Positions 40,623-42,994 of a stretch of 42,994 nucleotides of DNA are shown piece after piece. A program made the translations under genes and the position numbers. Position 1 is the first letter of the stretch. Every line of letters begins with the position of its first letter. The notes under the pieces were generated by a model. The model worked only from the letters and a program-made list of their open reading frames with translations, was not told the DNA's origin and made no database searches. This DNA is from Sphingomonas hengshuiensis (GTDB lineage: Bacteria; Pseudomonadota; Alphaproteobacteria; Sphingomonadales; Sphingomonadaceae): positions 1-42,994 of the forward strand of contig QFNF01000026.1 in NCBI GenBank assembly GCA_003240755.1, in the 5' to 3' direction.

Positions 40623-41552
40623 CTACAGCTTCTGCGTCAACTCCGGCACCACATTGAACAGATCCCCGACCAGCCCGACATCGGCGACCTGGAAGATCGG
40701 CGCGTCCTCGTCCTTGTTGATCGCGACGATGACCTTCGAATCCTTCATCCCCGCCAGATGCTGGATCGCGCCCGAGATGCCGACCGCGATATAGATTTCG
40801 GGAGCGACGATCTTGCCGGTCTGGCCGACCTGATAGTCGTTGGGGGCATAGCCCGCATCGACCGCCGCGCGCGATGCGCCGACGGCGGCGTTCAGCTTGT
40901 CGGCCAGCGGATCGATCAGCGCATGGAACTGTTCCTCCGATCCGAGTGCCCGGCCGCCCGACACGATGATCTTGGCACTGGTCAGCTCGGGGCGTTCCGA
41001 CGCGGCGATCTCCGCACCGACGAACTTCGACACGCCCTTGTCGCCGGTCGACGCAACCGCCTCGACGGTGGCCGAACCGCCGGTTGCCGCCGCCTTCTCG
41101 AACGCGGTGCCGCGCACCGTCAGCACCAGTTTCGGATCGCTGGTCCTGACCGTTGCGATCGCGTTGCCGGCATAGATCGGACGGGTGAAGCTGTCCGGTC
41201 CTTCGACCGACAGGATTTCCGAAATCTGCATCACGTCCAGCAGCGCGGCGACGCGCGGCGCGATATTCTTGCCCGTCGTGGTCGCGGGCGCGACGAACGC
41301 ATCGTGGCTGCCCATCAGTTCGACGACCAGCGGCGCGACGTTTTCGGCAAGGTTGTTGGCGAAGGCGGCATCGTCGGCCACCAGTACCCGGGCCACGCCG
41401 GCGATCTGTGCGGCCGCCTGTGCGATGCCATCGACGCCCTCACCGGCGACCAGTGCCTCGACCTCGCCCAGGCTGGCGGCGGCGGTGACGGCGGCATAGG
41501 TCGCGTCCTTGACCGCCTGCCCGTCATGTTCGACCCAAACCAGCGTCTTCAT
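40623..41552 (-). CDS. etfA: Electron transfer flavoprotein alpha subunit
   Basis: FAD-binding subunit of the electron carrier that takes electrons from acyl-CoA and other dehydrogenases to the quinone pool via ETF dehydrogenase. The 309-residue protein has the alpha-subunit C-terminal FAD domain: [50 protein letters not shown] and [17 protein letters not shown]. Start ATG 41552 overlaps the stop of etfB (ATGA), so the two subunits are made in a coupled way. Confidence 0.97.
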   Translation of the reverse strand: MKTLVWVEHDGQAVKDATYAAVTAAASLGEVEALVAGEGVDGIAQAAAQIAGVARVLVADDAAFANNLAENVAPLVVELMGSHDAFVAPATTTGKNIAPRVAALLDVMQISEILSVEGPDSFTRPIYAGNAIATVRTSDPKLVLTVRGTAFEKAAATGGSATVEAVASTGDKGVSKFVGAEIAASERPELTSAKIIVSGGRALGSEEQFHALIDPLADKLNAAVGASRAAVDAGYAPNDYQVGQTGKIVAPEIYIAVGISGAIQHLAGMKDSKVIVAINKDEDAPIFQVADVGLVGDLFNVVPELTQKL

Positions 41553-42298
41553 GCGACCACTCCCAGCGTCTTGAGTTTGCCGACCAGTTCGTCGACGTCG
41601 GCAACCTTTACCCCGGCCTGCCGCTTGGCGGGTTCCTCGACCTTCACGGTCGTCAGGCGCGGTGCCACGTCGACGCCGTAATCGGCCGCCGTCTTGGCCG
41701 CGAGCGGCTTCGACTTCGCCTTCATGATATTGGGCAGCGACGCATAGCGCGGTTCGTTCAGGCGCAGGTCGGTGGTGACGATGGCCGGCAGGTTCAGCGC
41801 GACCGTTTCCAGCCCGCCATCGACTTCGCGCGTGACGTTGACCGTCTCACCCGACAGCTCGACCTTGCTGGCGAAGGTACCCTGCGGATAGCCGGTCAGC
41901 GCGGCCAGCATCTGTCCGGTCTGGTTGTTGTCGTCGTCGATCGCCTGCTTGCCGAGGATCACCAGTTGCGGCTGCTCCTCGTCGACCACCGCCTTCAGCA
42001 GCTTGGCGACGCCGAGCGGTTCGACCCTGGTATCGCTGGTGATGAGGATCGCGCGATCGGCGCCCATCGCCAGCGCGGTACGCAGGGTGTCCTGCGACTT
42101 CTGTTCGCCGATCGATACGACGACGATCTCGGTCGCCGCGCCCTTTTCCTTCAGGCGGATGGCCTCTTCGACCGCGATCTCGTCGAACGGGTTCATGCTC
42201 ATCTTGACGTTGGCGAGGTCGACCCCGCTTCCGTCGGCCTTCACGCGGGGCTTCACGTTGTAATCAAGCACACGCTTGACCGGTACCAGCACCTTCAT
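41549..42298 (-). CDS. etfB: Electron transfer flavoprotein beta subunit
   Basis: Partner of EtfA; it binds AMP and forms the site that docks dehydrogenases. The 249-residue protein shows [64 protein letters not shown] and the C-terminal Lys-rich end, all typical of the beta subunit. ATG 42298 has a good ribosome site (GAGAGGAG). First gene of the etfB-etfA operon. Confidence 0.97.
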   Translation of the reverse strand: MKVLVPVKRVLDYNVKPRVKADGSGVDLANVKMSMNPFDEIAVEEAIRLKEKGAATEIVVVSIGEQKSQDTLRTALAMGADRAILITSDTRVEPLGVAKLLKAVVDEEQPQLVILGKQAIDDDNNQTGQMLAALTGYPQGTFASKVELSGETVNVTREVDGGLETVALNLPAIVTTDLRLNEPRYASLPNIMKAKSKPLAAKTAADYGVDVAPRLTTVKVEEPAKRQAGVKVADVDELVGKLKTLGVVA

Positions 42299-42443
42299 GG
42301 GCACTCCTCTCAAAACGGTTTACGCGGTGGCGTCGCGCGTTTCTGTGGCGGTTCTGCGCGGTTTTCGCAAGTCCGGTATGGAAACGACGGGACGCCGTAA
42401 CGGCAGGCGACGATCCTGACACGAATCGCCTTGCCACCCCAAC
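42299..42443. other. Promoter region of etfB
   Basis: Intergenic sequence between the etfB start and the sucC-operon terminator. No gene or clear -35/-10 pair was recognised; the etfB ribosome site lies at its left edge. Confidence 0.5.
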
Positions 42444-42475
42444 GAAAAAGGGCCCGGACGTTTCCGTCCGGACCC
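42444..42475 (-). terminator. Intrinsic terminator of the sucC transcript
   Basis: On the minus strand an 11-pair stem (arms 42465-42475 and 42450-42460, one G-U pair) with a four-base loop is followed directly by CTTTTTCGTT. This is the clearest Rho-independent terminator in the window. It lies about 20 bases past the stop of the small ORF. Confidence 0.85.
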
Positions 42476-42495
42476 CTTCGCGATCGGTTGGTCGA

Positions 42496-42600
42496 TCAGA
42501 GCAGCCGGACGATCACCGCCGCCAGCAACGCACCGGCCGACGCCCCCTGCAACAGGATCAGCGCCAGCCGACGCCCGCCTGGCGGGCGGCGGACCGCCAT
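42496..42600 (-). CDS. Small membrane protein of 34 residues
   Basis: A short frame beginning with ATG three bases after the sucC stop (TGA-ACC-ATG) and ending just before the terminator. The product starts [16 protein letters not shown] and continues with [18 protein letters not shown]: a basic N-terminus followed by one hydrophobic helix that would cross the membrane. AAGGCGG inside the end of sucC may serve as the ribosome site. Position, compact spacing and the shared terminator favour a real co-transcribed gene, but it is short enough to be chance. Confidence 0.5.
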   Translation of the reverse strand: MAVRRPPGGRRLALILLQGASAGALLAAVIVRLL

Positions 42601-42603
42601 GGT

Positions 42604-42994
42604 TCAGGCCGCCTTCTGCACTTCCGCGACGATCTTCTTCGCCGCATCACCGAGGTCGTTGGCGGGAACGATCGCGAGACCCGAATTGGCGAGGATGTCC
42701 TTGCCGGCCTGCACGTTCGTGCCTTCGAGGCGGACGACCAGCGGCACCGACAGGTTCACTTCCTTCGCCGCGGCGACGATGCCCTCGGCGATGATGTCGC
42801 ACTTCATGATCCCGCCGAAGATGTTGACGAGAATGCCCTTCACCGCCGGATCGGCGAGGATGATCTTGAACGCCGCCGTCACCTTTTCCTTGTTCGCGCC
42901 GCCGCCGACGTCGAGGAAGTTGGCCGGGAACATGCCGTTCAGCTTGATGATGTCCATCGTCGCCATGGCGAGGCCGGCGCCGTTGACCATGCAG
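42604..42994 (-). CDS. sucC: Succinyl-CoA ligase beta subunit, C-terminal part
   Basis: TCA-cycle enzyme subunit that converts succinyl-CoA to succinate while making ATP or GTP. Only the last 130 or so codons are present; the gene runs off the right edge. Conserved pieces include [42 protein letters not shown] and [16 protein letters not shown]. The stop is at 42604, followed after three bases by the small membrane ORF. sucD would normally be expected behind it but is not found here. Confidence 0.96.
   Translation of the reverse strand, partial: CMVNGAGLAMATMDIIKLNGMFPANFLDVGGGANKEKVTAAFKIILADPAVKGILVNIFGGIMKCDIIAEGIVAAAKEVNLSVPLVVRLEGTNVQAGKDILANSGLAIVPANDLGDAAKKIVAEVQKAA

Overview
The window is chromosomal DNA of high GC content from an alphaproteobacterium, most likely a sphingomonad (Sphingomonas or a close relative). 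The evidence is the CtrA-inhibitor gene sciP, an alphaproteobacterial-type SOS box (GTTC-N7-GTTC) upstream of dinB, an XrtA/PEP-CTERM exopolysaccharide regulatory module of the sphingomonad kind, and strongly GC-biased third codon positions nearly throughout. No tRNA, rRNA, CRISPR array or replication origin was recognised.

Left end (1-2600): the right end of an IS3-family element sits directly against a decayed S8 autotransporter protease that has lost its N-terminus and its barrel and carries a frameshift. Next come SOS-type dinB and thiC behind a TPP riboswitch (2475-5810). An accessory pocket follows (5871-8372): an AT-richer 5'-nucleotidase gene, a YefM-YoeB toxin-antitoxin pair with a likely operator, and a helix-turn-helix protein. 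Then come a small lipoprotein, uracil-DNA glycosylase translationally coupled to a PhnA-like protein, and an S41 lipoprotein protease.

Centre (11901-23937): a sugar transferase is followed by prsK, prsR and prsT, the sensor, sigma-54 activator and TPR protein linked to XrtA/PEP-CTERM exopolysaccharide systems; xrtA itself is not in the window. A DUF815 ATPase gene follows, with an in-frame palindromic insertion in its coding sequence, then an ABC-F ATPase and a PepSY / response regulator / histidine kinase operon.

Right half: LLM-class oxidoreductase; a coupled minus-strand operon pdxH - cation efflux - PhzF-like; a divergent ku-ligD NHEJ operon; galE and msrA; an orphan HWE histidine kinase; a GlsB-type membrane protein; sciP; mnmA; a HAD pyrimidine nucleotidase coupled to dapD; an M19 dipeptidase; etfB-etfA; and the 3' end of sucC followed by an unrecognised 34-codon membrane ORF and a good terminator.

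DNA repair is well represented (dinB, ung, ku, ligD), but these genes are scattered rather than in one cluster. Structured DNA is the most unusual aspect: two copies of a roughly 115-bp palindromic intergenic element, hairpins inside two coding regions, and several convergent-gene hairpins.
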